In this document: positions 16,553 through 27,310 of the stretch, in pieces
Layout of the letters: each line of letters starts with the position of its first letter
Position numbering within the stretch: the first letter of the stretch is position 1
Assembly (NCBI RefSeq): GCF_001467615.1
Contig: NZ_LNYA01000003.1
Location: 1 to 59,528, forward strand
Reading direction: 5' to 3'
Source of the DNA: Legionella erythra
GTDB lineage: Bacteria > Pseudomonadota > Gammaproteobacteria > Legionellales > Legionellaceae
DNA length: 59,528 nucleotides
The notes under the pieces: model-generated
The model's input: only the letters and a program-made list of their open reading frames with translations
The model's database searches: none
What the model was told of the DNA's origin: nothing
Made by a program: the position numbers and the translations under genes

Positions 16553-19033
16553 TTATTGGTTTTTGTACCGGCTATCAGTCAGGGGCGGCGGACCTGGCTT
16601 GATGGGTGCGTCGATGTCCTGATCATTTAAGGCAGGGGATGTTGACGTAAACAAACGGTGCCTGCCTGAGGCAGAGTCTAGGAACGAGGCGTCCTTATTC
16701 CAGTGGCGTTCCAGCCATTCTTTTAGCTGGCCCGTGCCTGATTGCTGTTTAATCGCGAGAGGAATCACGGCCCGCCAGGCGATCAAGGTCAACTGGCGTT
16801 TGTCAGCCAGAAAATCAGCCGCGATTTGCAGGGCTAAAAGCTTATCGAGATGCTCTTCAAGCAAAGCATAGTCCGTTTCACTGAACTGATGGTGAAGATT
16901 TTTTAAGCGCATGAATAAGGCTTGCAGCGCATGGGCGTGAGTCGGATGGGTCAGGAAGAGACGCCGGTTGGGTGGAGTGAATAAATCCATTTCGCTCAGC
17001 CAGCACAAGTGCTTCAATGCCTCCTGTTGCCGTTTTGGCGGTAAAGACAATAACGCTGAAAAATCCTCAGAAAACACTTGATTTTTCCGGGCTAAGCGTT
17101 GAATTTTATCTTGAAAGTTAAGTCGGGTCGCGATCGTCTTTGCATGTAACAATGAATGGAGTGTGGATTGGTTCAACGCATTCCAGGCAGCAAGAAAATG
17201 AATAATTGCTGTTAACGTTTTAAATGCTGCTTCTGATGAAAAAATGCGCGTTGCAATGGTGTTGTCAAGTAGCTGCTGTTGTTGAAGAAGTTTTAGGCTA
17301 TGGATGGCGGCTATTTTAGTGAAAGCCAGTGCGTTGCAGCAGGTGGTCGTATCAGCGGTTAAATTCAATTGTTTAAGCGTGTAAAGAAGACCTAAAAAAA
17401 TGTCGGTTTTATTAAGGAAATATTGCTTGAATTTCTCGGGGTTTACTGATTCAAACAAACGTATTAACTGACATATTTTTTCATCAAAAAGTGTGCATTC
17501 AATGCTCAAAAACTGACTATCAGTATACAGTGAATCAATGGCAATTCGTTCGGCGAGATCATCAGCATCCCATCCCAACTTATTGTCAATCAGGCGCTGT
17601 TTCAGAGCGGCGCGGCGTTCATCCAAATTGTGTTCTGCCAAAACAAACTGCATCAACGAATCCAGGTGTTGTTTGCCTTGCAGCATGGGATCAGTCAGAA
17701 ACAGCAGGGGCGTATTCGCTTCATGCAATAAGGCGGCGGGTGTTTTACCGCCGGCGCCAAGCGAAAAAAGACGGTATTGCGGGTATTCCTGTAACAGGGC
17801 GCGTCCATATTGTTTCAACAGGTGAATACCGGCAGGTTCATCGCCGGATCGCAGGCTTTCAAAGGAATCCAGCACCAATCCTGAAGTGGAATTCCACAGG
17901 TAACCATGCGCGACTATCTTATAGTCTGAGTAACGGATCGCCTGCTCTCGGTTAAGCGGAGGCCCTGCACCTGGCTTTTTTCCTTTAAGCAGAACCAGGA
18001 AGCCATTGTTTTCAAGAAGCAAACCATCACGCACCAGGGTTTCACTGGCAGCGCCAATGGATTGGCAGCTATGGCTGATGTCCCCAAGCAGGTAGGCGTT
18101 AGGATCATCTGCAGGCATTTTGACCAGGCAATACCCGTTATACCCATAATCGCTGCCTTCAACGACAAGGTGAGGCAACTTGTCGCGGGTTTTGATGAAG
18201 GGCCTTATGGCCAGGCATCGGTTAAACATGTCCTGTGGGCGATCATATTGATAGCAGAGACTGGCCAGGTCCGGGTATTCATTGGCACGTTGATAGCGCA
18301 AGGACGCGGCTTGATTTATGGCAGATGGCAGCGTCAGCCTGTTTTTTCTTAACCCCTGTTCAATGGGCTGGGCCTCTTGAAAGAGGGTGATTGCGATTTG
18401 ACCATGCAGTTGAATGAGTTTGCGCCATTGCTCGAGTTTTTTAATGGGCGGGTCATTGATAGGCAAATCAGGTTTAAGGATATCGGATAAGGGTTTACTC
18501 AGCGATGAGTTGTGCGCACTGAAGTGGCCTTCTATGCGGGCAAACGGATTTCGTCCCGGAGCATATCCATACCAGACAAGCATCTTATAGGCTTGCAAGC
18601 CAATGGTTTCATCGAGCGCCCCGCTTTTTTCAAGAAATAGGTTGACTATTTTGCAGATCTTGAAAAACAGTTGGAAATGCACCGCTGTTTCTTTATCATC
18701 GTGCTTAAAAAAAAGGTAGTGGGTGTTTAACTGCTGAAAATGGACCAGGAGGGCCGCATCGTCCGGCAACGCATGCCCGGGCGTTATGGGACCGAGGTCA
18801 TCCTCCTGATTACCATACAACACCTGTTCAAGTTCTGAGCCTGTCTGGCGTAGCATTCGTCTGAAATGCTGAGACAAGTCGTCATCCTCGGTCATATTCT
18901 TAAATTTTTCCCTGATGCAGGCAATGATGAAATGCTTGCGCTGTGCCTGTTTTGATGGGGGCATATGACTCACATCAATGCGAGCGTGACCGGCGAAGAG
19001 GTATTGATAATACTCTGAGAGCAAAGGTTTCAT
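16553..19033 (-). CDS. Large hypothetical protein (826 aa), candidate effector
   Basis: No known family is recognised. It has no signal peptide or transmembrane helix and is mostly helical. A distinctive central region, roughly residues 300-400, holds DISHSCQSIG, then GLLLENNGFLVLLKG, KIVAHGYLWN and LVLDSFESLR; this resembles the general layout of catalytic His/Cys-containing domains but I cannot name it. The C-terminus is Pro-rich (PIKPGPPP). An ATG at 19045 or 19072 is also possible. Size, isolation and lack of relatives suggest a Dot/Icm-type effector, by inference only. Confidence 0.7.
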   Translation of the reverse strand: MKPLLSEYYQYLFAGHARIDVSHMPPSKQAQRKHFIIACIREKFKNMTEDDDLSQHFRRMLRQTGSELEQVLYGNQEDDLGPITPGHALPDDAALLVHFQQLNTHYLFFKHDDKETAVHFQLFFKICKIVNLFLEKSGALDETIGLQAYKMLVWYGYAPGRNPFARIEGHFSAHNSSLSKPLSDILKPDLPINDPPIKKLEQWRKLIQLHGQIAITLFQEAQPIEQGLRKNRLTLPSAINQAASLRYQRANEYPDLASLCYQYDRPQDMFNRCLAIRPFIKTRDKLPHLVVEGSDYGYNGYCLVKMPADDPNAYLLGDISHSCQSIGAASETLVRDGLLLENNGFLVLLKGKKPGAGPPLNREQAIRYSDYKIVAHGYLWNSTSGLVLDSFESLRSGDEPAGIHLLKQYGRALLQEYPQYRLFSLGAGGKTPAALLHEANTPLLFLTDPMLQGKQHLDSLMQFVLAEHNLDERRAALKQRLIDNKLGWDADDLAERIAIDSLYTDSQFLSIECTLFDEKICQLIRLFESVNPEKFKQYFLNKTDIFLGLLYTLKQLNLTADTTTCCNALAFTKIAAIHSLKLLQQQQLLDNTIATRIFSSEAAFKTLTAIIHFLAAWNALNQSTLHSLLHAKTIATRLNFQDKIQRLARKNQVFSEDFSALLSLPPKRQQEALKHLCWLSEMDLFTPPNRRLFLTHPTHAHALQALFMRLKNLHHQFSETDYALLEEHLDKLLALQIAADFLADKRQLTLIAWRAVIPLAIKQQSGTGQLKEWLERHWNKDASFLDSASGRHRLFTSTSPALNDQDIDAPIKPGPPPLTDSRYKNQ

Positions 19034-19100
19034 GAGGCAGCTCATTATCCGGCCATAATCAAAACATAGCACAACAATTGCTATTTTTTGGTCAAATGGA

Positions 19101-21413
19101 TCAATCGGTAACGGAGATGGTTATATCCTGCGCATGAGACAGGCCGTGATCGTCAACCACCCGCACAATAAAGTGCCCGGGTTTTGCCTGCCACCAGTAG
19201 GTTTCATCGCGTTGGGTCCTGGTCAGATAGGTGTCATTAATAAACCAGTAGAGATTAGCCACATCGGCATCAGTCACTGCACTTAAAGGAATTCGAGTCG
19301 TTTGTGCAGCATGGGCCTGGACCATGTAATGAAGTTCCTGCTGCGGTGATGTGATCTGCGGCGGCAAGCCAACGCTGTTAATCCGTTCGCAACCGGGTTC
19401 GTAGACCGGAGGCGAGCGGCGTTGAATGCCGGCTTTTTTGAAAATCCTAAGCAGATCGGATGGCCAGAATTCGTATACCTCAAAGTGAGTGTATTCATTA
19501 AAGTGACAGGTTCTTAAACCGGTGCGGCTATCGACAGCCACTTCCCGATAGATGGTATCGCTTTTAATGGGTGATTTGCCGGGGATAAACCAGGTTCGTT
19601 CTGTTTCGGTACAATACCGGGTTGGCAGCATCCCGGACGCTTTGCAGACATCAATTTGCCGTAAATTCATGGTTTGGGGGTATTTGACCTGGTTCGGCAG
19701 GGAACCATATTCTTGCCGGATTGCCTCTATTACGTCAAAAAATAAGGGGGCGGCGATGTCTTTGCCGACAAACGCCGGGTTGCCCTTGTTGTTAAAATTA
19801 CCAACCCAGACCGTGAGCACATAAGGGCCAAAAATCCCGACAGTCCAGGCATCACGAAAACCGGAGGAGGTTCCGGTTTTCCAGGCAATCGTGAGTTTAT
19901 CCCGGTTAGACGGCAGGTTGGACGCACCGGGTTTTGCTGTTTTTGTCAGCATATCCAAAACCAGAAAACTGGCTTCCGGGCTCAACAGGCGTTTGCCGAT
20001 ATCGCGTGCTTCATCGTCTCGTCTGCGCAATGCGTGCCACATCCCATCATTGGCGAGCATGGCATAAAGAGAGGTCAGTTCGTTCATGGTCAATTCAGCA
20101 CCCCCCAGACTGAGCGCCAGACCATAATAGGAAGCCGGTTTGAGTTGAGTGACCTCGGCTTCAATCAGTAATTGATGCAAATCGGGATTGCGCAGTTGGT
20201 TGGCCAACTCAATGGCAGGGATATTGCGGCTTAAGATTAGGGCATCCTTCGCTTTGATGGGGCCCATGAAATCATAATCAAAATTTTCAGGATTATAGGC
20301 GCCAAAACGATGGGGAACATCCTTTAGCACGGTGGCGGGATGGATTAAGCCTTGATCCAAAGCCAGAGCATAGATAAAGGGTTTTAAGGTTGAACCGGGC
20401 GAGCGCTTGATTTCAGTGCCATTGATTTGTCCGCCTATTTGCTGATTAAAAAAATCAGCGGATCCAACCGCTGCTTTAATACCCATGTTGCGCGTATCAA
20501 CCAGCAACAGGGCGGCGTTGTCCGCGCCAAACCGCTTGGTTCGGGCCAAATATTGGTGCAAGACCCGCTCGACGATGCGTTGAAGACGCCCATCCAGCGT
20601 AGTGGTAACGTTAGTGGGGAGAGGGTGGCTTTGCGCTAGAGAATTGACAAAGTGAGGTGCTAAAAAAGGCATCTGGCGAATACTGCGCATGGATAAAGGC
20701 AAACTCATGGTGCCTTTCAGTTTGTTGTCTTCAGGATGCAGGGCAAGCCACCGTTTGAACAGTTTGTTGCGGATGCTTTGTAACTGTTGATTGCTGGGGG
20801 TACGTCGGGTGGGATTTTGCGGAATCACACTGAGCGTCAGCGCCTCAGGCAGGGTCAATTGCTTTGCCGGCTTACTGAAATAAATCAGACTCGCAGCGCC
20901 AACCCCCTCGATGTTATTGCCGTAGGGAGCCAGATTTAAATAGGCCTCAAGAATATCGTTTTTGCTGTAATGCCGTTCAAGCTGCAATGCCCGGATGATC
21001 TGCATCAGCTTGCCGGAAACTGTTTTTGAGTTTAAGTGAAAACGAATGCGGGCAAGCTGCATGGTAATCGTTGATGCCCCAAGCCGACGTGATTTCATAA
21101 CGTAGGTTTGCCAGATGGCTTTGCCAAGGGCAACGGGATTGATTCCCGGGTGTCGATAAAAATATTGATCTTCCTGCAGCAGTATTGCATCAATCAATGG
21201 CGATGCGATGGCTGAGAAGGGGGTGTAGAGTCGATATTTGTCGTCGTGACTTAAGCCAAGTCGCAAGAGCTGGCCCTGCTCATCAAAAAAAGCTCGCGAA
21301 TAATTGATTCCCTCAAGCAGGGGCGGTTTGGGAATAAAAAAATAAGCGGCCAATCCACTGACAAACAGCAAAACAAATATTATTCTAGAAGGTCTGAGGA
21401 ATTTCATAGCCAT
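19101..21413 (-). CDS. pbpC: Penicillin-binding protein 1C
   Basis: About 770 aa. An N-terminal membrane anchor (about 15-35) precedes the family 51 glycosyltransferase domain with LLQEDQYFYRHPG (catalytic Glu87 counted from the upstream start at 21431), LGASTITMQLAR and LEAYLNLAPYG. The transpeptidase domain has the Ser347 motif STLK, SRN and KTGTSSGFRD. The C-terminal BiPBP_C domain follows. Glycan polymerase and penicillin-binding residues are all present. As in E. coli it neighbours an alpha-2-macroglobulin gene, but here the two are divergent. Confidence 0.95.
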   Translation of the reverse strand: MAMKFLRPSRIIFVLLFVSGLAAYFFIPKPPLLEGINYSRAFFDEQGQLLRLGLSHDDKYRLYTPFSAIASPLIDAILLQEDQYFYRHPGINPVALGKAIWQTYVMKSRRLGASTITMQLARIRFHLNSKTVSGKLMQIIRALQLERHYSKNDILEAYLNLAPYGNNIEGVGAASLIYFSKPAKQLTLPEALTLSVIPQNPTRRTPSNQQLQSIRNKLFKRWLALHPEDNKLKGTMSLPLSMRSIRQMPFLAPHFVNSLAQSHPLPTNVTTTLDGRLQRIVERVLHQYLARTKRFGADNAALLLVDTRNMGIKAAVGSADFFNQQIGGQINGTEIKRSPGSTLKPFIYALALDQGLIHPATVLKDVPHRFGAYNPENFDYDFMGPIKAKDALILSRNIPAIELANQLRNPDLHQLLIEAEVTQLKPASYYGLALSLGGAELTMNELTSLYAMLANDGMWHALRRRDDEARDIGKRLLSPEASFLVLDMLTKTAKPGASNLPSNRDKLTIAWKTGTSSGFRDAWTVGIFGPYVLTVWVGNFNNKGNPAFVGKDIAAPLFFDVIEAIRQEYGSLPNQVKYPQTMNLRQIDVCKASGMLPTRYCTETERTWFIPGKSPIKSDTIYREVAVDSRTGLRTCHFNEYTHFEVYEFWPSDLLRIFKKAGIQRRSPPVYEPGCERINSVGLPPQITSPQQELHYMVQAHAAQTTRIPLSAVTDADVANLYWFINDTYLTRTQRDETYWWQAKPGHFIVRVVDDHGLSHAQDITISVTD

Positions 21414-21541
21414 ACTATACCGCAACGGCATGCGAGTGGGTTATTTTTTCCCGCCAATTCGATAAAAAAGATAAAAAAAATGGACTTTGGATACCTCAAG
21501 CGAATTGAATTATTACGTGCCACCATTTCATTGGATCAAAC

Positions 21542-24500
21542 ATGAATAACAATCCTTTTTCACGTTTCTTTGCTGCATTGGGTTCTTTCCTGTCGCCATT
21601 TGTTGGCCGCATCAGCTGGAGCTCACCGCCCTGGGTTCGTGAGTTAGGGCAGCGGGCGCGTAAAAGACCGATTGCTTTCTTTGGTACGCTGGCGAGCGTC
21701 ATCCTGTTACTGACGGCATTTGCCTATGCGTATCAATGGTATAAAAACCGCCCGGTTCCCGAATGGATTACCGCCAAAATTACAGCGCCTGAGATAACCC
21801 CCGTGGCGGATGAGTTAATCCCCGAACCGGTAATTCTTGATTTTGGAGTGAATCGCGATGGTGGATTGATAAGCAAATCGGTGGCCCCTTTAAAACTTAT
21901 CGGTAAAGAAGTCACCGAAGGCATCACCCTGTCTCCCGATATGCCTGGACAATGGAAATGGCAAAGCGACAACCGGCTGGTTTTTACGCCGAGTCAGGAT
22001 TGGCCCGCGGGTCAATCCTATGAGGTTACTCTGGACAAGAGCGCTGTGGCTGATAGTAGCCAGATGGACACGTTGACCTATCATTTTGCAACCCAACCGT
22101 TTAGCGTCAAAATCAGCAAATTAAAATTTTATCAGGATCCGGTGAAGCCCAGTGTACGGCAAATCGTGGCTACTGTACGTTTTAATTACCCGGTGGATAC
22201 CGTAAGTTTTGAAAACAATACCCGGTTGATACTGGAGGCCATTAAAAAGGACAAACTTGATTTGGCCGGAGAGAATTATAAATTCACCGTCGCTTACGGC
22301 AAAAACAAGCGGGTGGCCTATTTGCGCTCAGAAACCTTGCAATTGCCTGAGGTTTCGCGATACCTCGTATTGAATATTGGTGCCGGGGTCAAATCAGCCA
22401 GCCAGTCCAGTGAGACGGATTCGGCCGTCAGCAAGAATGTGCTGCTTCCGGATATGGGCAGTTACTTTAAAGTTGTCAAAGCGGATGCCGCCATTGTGCG
22501 GAACGACAAGGACCAACCCGAACAGGTTTTAAACCTGGAAACGTCGGTGGGGGTCGCTGATGCAGAACTGAATAAGTATTTGCATGTTTACCTGTTGCCT
22601 CAGGACTATCCTGCGACACCTGCACAGGGTGAGATAAAGAATTATCAGTGGCAGAATCCCGGCGAAGTGACAGCTAACATCCTGGCGCTGGCAACACCAC
22701 TTAATAAAACGAGCATTCCGGCTGAACATCATTTTGCTACCTTGCACAGTTATCGATTTACAGTGAATGAGCCTCGCTACCTGTATATTAAACTGAATAA
22801 AGGCATCAAGAGTTTTGGCGATTTCGTGTTAAGCAGTGACTACACGGCCATTGTCAAAGTGCCCGAATTTCCCCGTGAAATCGGCTTTTTGCATAAAGGG
22901 GCGCTGTTGGCTTTAAACAGTGAACGGAAGTTGTCAGTCACCGTACGCGGCCTTTCTGCAGTGAAATTTGAAATAGCACGTGTGATGCCAGATAACATCA
23001 ATCAGTTGGTGACGCAGACGCAGGGGGATTTCAATAATCCCTATTTCATTAATCAAAGCTTTAACCAACAGAACATCAGTCAGCTTTTTTCAGAAATTCG
23101 CCAATTTGATAACTCGGATTTAAGTAAACAGCAGTATACGGCGCTGGATTTGGGCAAGTACGTCAATACAGACATCAACAGCCAGGGACCGCAGGGTTTA
23201 TTCCTGCTTAAGGCAACAGGTTGGGATATGAGCAACAATACCCCGCTGGATGTCAAAAACAGCCGCTTGATTCTGATGACGGATTTGGGCTTGATTGTGA
23301 AGGATAACAGCGACAAAACTCACGATGTCTTCGTGCAATCCATTGCCCAGGGTACACCGGTAGTAAACGCCATGGTGGCGGTGCTCGGTAAAAACGGGCT
23401 GCCGGTCTTAACCCGCTTGACGGATGCCCAGGGTCGTGCCAATTTCCCGCCTCTCAATGACTTTATTGAAGACAGGGAACCGGTTGCCTATTTAGCCAGT
23501 TTCGGCAGTGACGTCTCATTTATTCCCTACAATAATCCGGGACGGCAATTGAATTATTCCCGCTATGATGTCGGTGGTGTCTATAATGCTGATGAGAAAA
23601 ACCGCCTCAGTGCTTTTCTGTTCACGGATCGCGGCATTTATCGCCCGGGCGATGAAGCGCACATTGGCGTCATTGTCAAACAAACCTTTGCCAAACCCCA
23701 ACCGGCGGGTTTACCTCTCCAGGCTACGGTAACTGATCCGAGAGCGACAACTATTCTGGATAAAAAATTCACCCTGGATGCATCAGGTTATATGAGTTTT
23801 GATGTGGCAACCAATGCCACGTCACCTACCGGCCCTTACTATGTCAATCTTTATATTGTGAAGGATGGCCAGGCGGACAGCTACCTGGGCTCGGTGAATT
23901 TCCGCGTGTCTGAATTCCAACCGGATCGCATGCGCATCACCTCTCAATGGTCGCAGCCGGGTTCGGAAGGCTGGATCTCGCCTGCAGATTTAAGCGCCAA
24001 AGTAGGGCTTTGGAATTTGTACGGCGCTCCGGCAGCGGATCGCACCGTCAGTGCTAAAATTTTACTGACCCCAGAGCGTGTGGCCTTTAGTAAATACCCG
24101 GATTATGTCTTCGCTGATCCGCTGCTGGATCCGGACAAACCGGCCAAAGTATTTACGGATAATTTGCCGGAGGCTAAAACAGATGCGGAGGGGATGGCCG
24201 TATTCAACTTAAATCTCGAGCGGTTTGATAAAGCCACCTATCAATTGACCTTTTTTGCCGAAGGGTTTGAGGCGCAGGGCGGGCGAAGCGTCGCAACCCG
24301 ATTGACGGCATTGGTCAGCCCCTTAAGCTATCTTATCGGCTATAAACCGGATGGTGATTTAAAGTACATTAAGCAGAATACGGCGCGGCAAATTCAGTTC
24401 ATAGCCATTGACTCGCAGTTAAAGCCCACGGCTGTCAATGACTTGAAACTGAATCTCTACGCCCTAAGACCTGTTTCGACGCTGGTTAAAAAACCGGATG

Positions 24501-27301
24501 GTACGTATCAATACCAATCCATTGTTAAGTCCACGCTGGTGAGCAGCCAGCCGCTGGCTATTGCTGAACAGGGCATACAATATCCCCTGCCAACGAATCA
24601 AATCGGAGATTTTTCCATCCGGGTAGTGGATAAAAGCAATACCGAGCTCAGCCAGTTAACATTCAGTGTTGTTGGCGAAAGCCAAATTCCGCTGGCTAAA
24701 AATGCTGAATTGAGCGTCAAGCTCAGCAAGGATGAGTACAATGCGGATGAAGACATTGAGTTACAGATAACAGCGCCCTACACCGGTGCTGGTTTAATCA
24801 CCATTGAGCGTGACAAGGTGTATGCGACCCAGTGGTTTAAAACAGAAACAACCAGTTCTGTCCAGACGATTCATATTCCTGCCGATTTTGAAGGGAATGG
24901 TTACGTCAATGTCGCCTTTGTACGGGATTGGAATTCGCCTGAAATTTTTATCAGTCCTTTGAGTTACAGCGTGATTCCCTTTAAGGTTAGTCATGCCAAC
25001 CACGCAGTAAAGATTGCGCTTAACACGCCGCAACTGGCTAGACCCGGTGAACCATTTACCATTGAATATCAAACCGACAAACCGGGTAAAATTATTATTT
25101 ATGCTGTCGATGAAGGGATTTTGCAGGTGGCTAATTATCAGGTGCCCGATCCATTAAGCTTCTTCTTCCAAAAAAGGGCGCTTGAAGTGCTGACGCAACA
25201 AACCGTGGATCAGATTCTGCCTAAATTTGTTCAGGAGCGTGAATTATCAACGGTTGGTGGTGATGGCGGTGAAGAATTTTTGGCGAATCATTTAAACCCG
25301 TTCAAGCGTAAAACGGATTTGCCGGTTGTGTATTGGTCAGGGATTATGGATACGGATCAAACGCCCCGACAGGTGCAATACCAGGTGCCTGATTATTTCA
25401 GCGGGACCTTAAGAGTCATGGCTGTTGCGGTGGCTGAGGATGCTGTGGGTGGGGCAACCAAGGAATCGCAGGTACGCGGGCATTTTGTCATCAATCCCAA
25501 TGTGCCAACCTTTGTAGCGCCCGGGGATGAGTTTACCGTGACGGCAAGCATTGCCAATAATATTGACAACTCGGGGGATGCGGCTGCCGTTCATGTTGCA
25601 TTGACGGTTTCGCCCGGGTTGGAAGTTGTCGGCGATGCCAAGACCACACTGACGATTGGCGAGGGCAAGGAAAAGACAATCAGCTACACATTACGGGCTA
25701 AATCCTTGCTGGGCTCTGCCACAGTGACGTTCGTAACCAGCGCAGGGGATAAGTCCAGTAAAATGGATGCAACCTTAAGCATCAGGCCGCCTACTGCTTT
25801 TCTTACGTCCGTGACCAGTGGCGGCACGAATAGTGGAAGCAAGGGCCTGAATCTGGATAGAACCCTTTATCCTGAATACCGGCACGTTGAAGCGGCCCTC
25901 TCCAGCAGCCCGCTGATTCTGGTAGCTGGTCTGCAGCGTTATTTGGATGATTACCCCTATGGTTGTACTGAGCAATTGACCAGTAAGGCGTTGCCCCTAT
26001 TGGCCATGGGTAAACAGCCCTGGTTTAACAACAGTACCGCAGCCATTACGGATCGCCTGACGACCACCTTCCAGATGCTGGGGCAACGTCAAATGACCAG
26101 CGGAGGCTTTAGTTACTGGCCAGGCATGATAGCCAATGACAGCGATCGCTTTGTCTCCGTGTATGCCATGCATTTCATTACAGAGGCTAAATCGCAGGGT
26201 TATGTCATTCCTAATGAATTGTATTATGCCGGCATGGCTTTCTTGAAAGAATTGGCGGCTCAAAACCCGAGAACGCTCGACGAGGCAAGATTACAAGCCT
26301 ATGCCATTTATCTATTAACGCGTAATGAAGTGGTTACGACCAATTACCTGACTAACCTGCAATTGTATCTTGAGAAAGAACAAACCAGGGTTTGGCGCGA
26401 GGATATTCTGGGGGCTTATGTCGCGGCCAGTTACCAACTGCTGAAAAGCGAGGACGAGGCGCAGCAACTGATAAGCCGGTACAAGGCACCAGTGGATGCT
26501 TCATCCACCGATTTTTACAGTAAATCGATTGCCAATGCTCAATACCTGTATTTGGTTGCGAGCCATTTCCCCGACAGGGTGGAAAAAATGACGGACAAGT
26601 ATGTTATTCCTCTGGTGTCTGCCATGAATAATGGCGAGATAAACACCTTGCTTGCCGGTTATTCCAGCCTGGCACTCGGCGCTTATGCCCAGGCAGTGGA
26701 AGCAGATGGTTCGGGACGTTTCTCGATTACGGAAACGCTGGCTAATAATGAATCGAAAACCTTGCCAGCCAGCAATCCCGTTTTCCAAAAAGCAGGAATC
26801 GACGAGGGCGTTAAAGAAATTACCTTTAATAATCCCGCGAAACAGACGATTTTCTATCAATTGATTCAGGCGGGCTTTGACAAACAAACCCCTGCCGAGC
26901 CATTGAAACAGGGTATAGAAATCGATCGCGAATACCGCAATCCGGATGGCGATGTGATCAATCGCATTGAACTTGGGCAGGAGATTGAAGTCCATATCCA
27001 GGTGCGGGCACTGGATGACCGGTACTTAAACAATGTCGCCATTGTTGATCTTTTACCGGGTGGTTTTGAAGTGGTCAGGGATTCAGTGAATATGAAATAC
27101 CTGGATTATGCCGATGTGCGTGAAGATCGCGTGGTCTTTTTCACCGGTCTTGGCTCTGAAGCAACGGAAATTGTTTATCGCATTAAAGCCATCAATAAGG
27201 GGGAGTACATTGTGCCGCCTGTGTATGGACAAGCCATGTATCAACCCAATGTTCAAGCCTACAGTGCCGCTGGCAAACTTAGCGTCACGGCAAAGGAATA
27301 A
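21542..27301 (+). CDS. Bacterial alpha-2-macroglobulin family protein
   Basis: 1919 aa, longer than E. coli YfhM (about 1650). Instead of a lipobox the N-terminus has one transmembrane helix (about 46-63, after RKRP), placing the rest in the periplasm. Macroglobulin-like beta domains follow. The thioester motif YGCTEQL (Cys1475) of the CxEQ type is intact, so it should trap proteases covalently, followed by the alpha-helical toroid with GGFSYWPG. The FTDRGIYRPGD segment near 700 is family-typical. Together with the divergent pbpC it would defend and repair a breached envelope. Confidence 0.93.
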   Translation: MNNNPFSRFFAALGSFLSPFVGRISWSSPPWVRELGQRARKRPIAFFGTLASVILLLTAFAYAYQWYKNRPVPEWITAKITAPEITPVADELIPEPVILDFGVNRDGGLISKSVAPLKLIGKEVTEGITLSPDMPGQWKWQSDNRLVFTPSQDWPAGQSYEVTLDKSAVADSSQMDTLTYHFATQPFSVKISKLKFYQDPVKPSVRQIVATVRFNYPVDTVSFENNTRLILEAIKKDKLDLAGENYKFTVAYGKNKRVAYLRSETLQLPEVSRYLVLNIGAGVKSASQSSETDSAVSKNVLLPDMGSYFKVVKADAAIVRNDKDQPEQVLNLETSVGVADAELNKYLHVYLLPQDYPATPAQGEIKNYQWQNPGEVTANILALATPLNKTSIPAEHHFATLHSYRFTVNEPRYLYIKLNKGIKSFGDFVLSSDYTAIVKVPEFPREIGFLHKGALLALNSERKLSVTVRGLSAVKFEIARVMPDNINQLVTQTQGDFNNPYFINQSFNQQNISQLFSEIRQFDNSDLSKQQYTALDLGKYVNTDINSQGPQGLFLLKATGWDMSNNTPLDVKNSRLILMTDLGLIVKDNSDKTHDVFVQSIAQGTPVVNAMVAVLGKNGLPVLTRLTDAQGRANFPPLNDFIEDREPVAYLASFGSDVSFIPYNNPGRQLNYSRYDVGGVYNADEKNRLSAFLFTDRGIYRPGDEAHIGVIVKQTFAKPQPAGLPLQATVTDPRATTILDKKFTLDASGYMSFDVATNATSPTGPYYVNLYIVKDGQADSYLGSVNFRVSEFQPDRMRITSQWSQPGSEGWISPADLSAKVGLWNLYGAPAADRTVSAKILLTPERVAFSKYPDYVFADPLLDPDKPAKVFTDNLPEAKTDAEGMAVFNLNLERFDKATYQLTFFAEGFEAQGGRSVATRLTALVSPLSYLIGYKPDGDLKYIKQNTARQIQFIAIDSQLKPTAVNDLKLNLYALRPVSTLVKKPDGTYQYQSIVKSTLVSSQPLAIAEQGIQYPLPTNQIGDFSIRVVDKSNTELSQLTFSVVGESQIPLAKNAELSVKLSKDEYNADEDIELQITAPYTGAGLITIERDKVYATQWFKTETTSSVQTIHIPADFEGNGYVNVAFVRDWNSPEIFISPLSYSVIPFKVSHANHAVKIALNTPQLARPGEPFTIEYQTDKPGKIIIYAVDEGILQVANYQVPDPLSFFFQKRALEVLTQQTVDQILPKFVQERELSTVGGDGGEEFLANHLNPFKRKTDLPVVYWSGIMDTDQTPRQVQYQVPDYFSGTLRVMAVAVAEDAVGGATKESQVRGHFVINPNVPTFVAPGDEFTVTASIANNIDNSGDAAAVHVALTVSPGLEVVGDAKTTLTIGEGKEKTISYTLRAKSLLGSATVTFVTSAGDKSSKMDATLSIRPPTAFLTSVTSGGTNSGSKGLNLDRTLYPEYRHVEAALSSSPLILVAGLQRYLDDYPYGCTEQLTSKALPLLAMGKQPWFNNSTAAITDRLTTTFQMLGQRQMTSGGFSYWPGMIANDSDRFVSVYAMHFITEAKSQGYVIPNELYYAGMAFLKELAAQNPRTLDEARLQAYAIYLLTRNEVVTTNYLTNLQLYLEKEQTRVWREDILGAYVAASYQLLKSEDEAQQLISRYKAPVDASSTDFYSKSIANAQYLYLVASHFPDRVEKMTDKYVIPLVSAMNNGEINTLLAGYSSLALGAYAQAVEADGSGRFSITETLANNESKTLPASNPVFQKAGIDEGVKEITFNNPAKQTIFYQLIQAGFDKQTPAEPLKQGIEIDREYRNPDGDVINRIELGQEIEVHIQVRALDDRYLNNVAIVDLLPGGFEVVRDSVNMKYLDYADVREDRVVFFTGLGSEATEIVYRIKAINKGEYIVPPVYGQAMYQPNVQAYSAAGKLSVTAKE

Positions 27302-27310
27302 GTCGCGACA

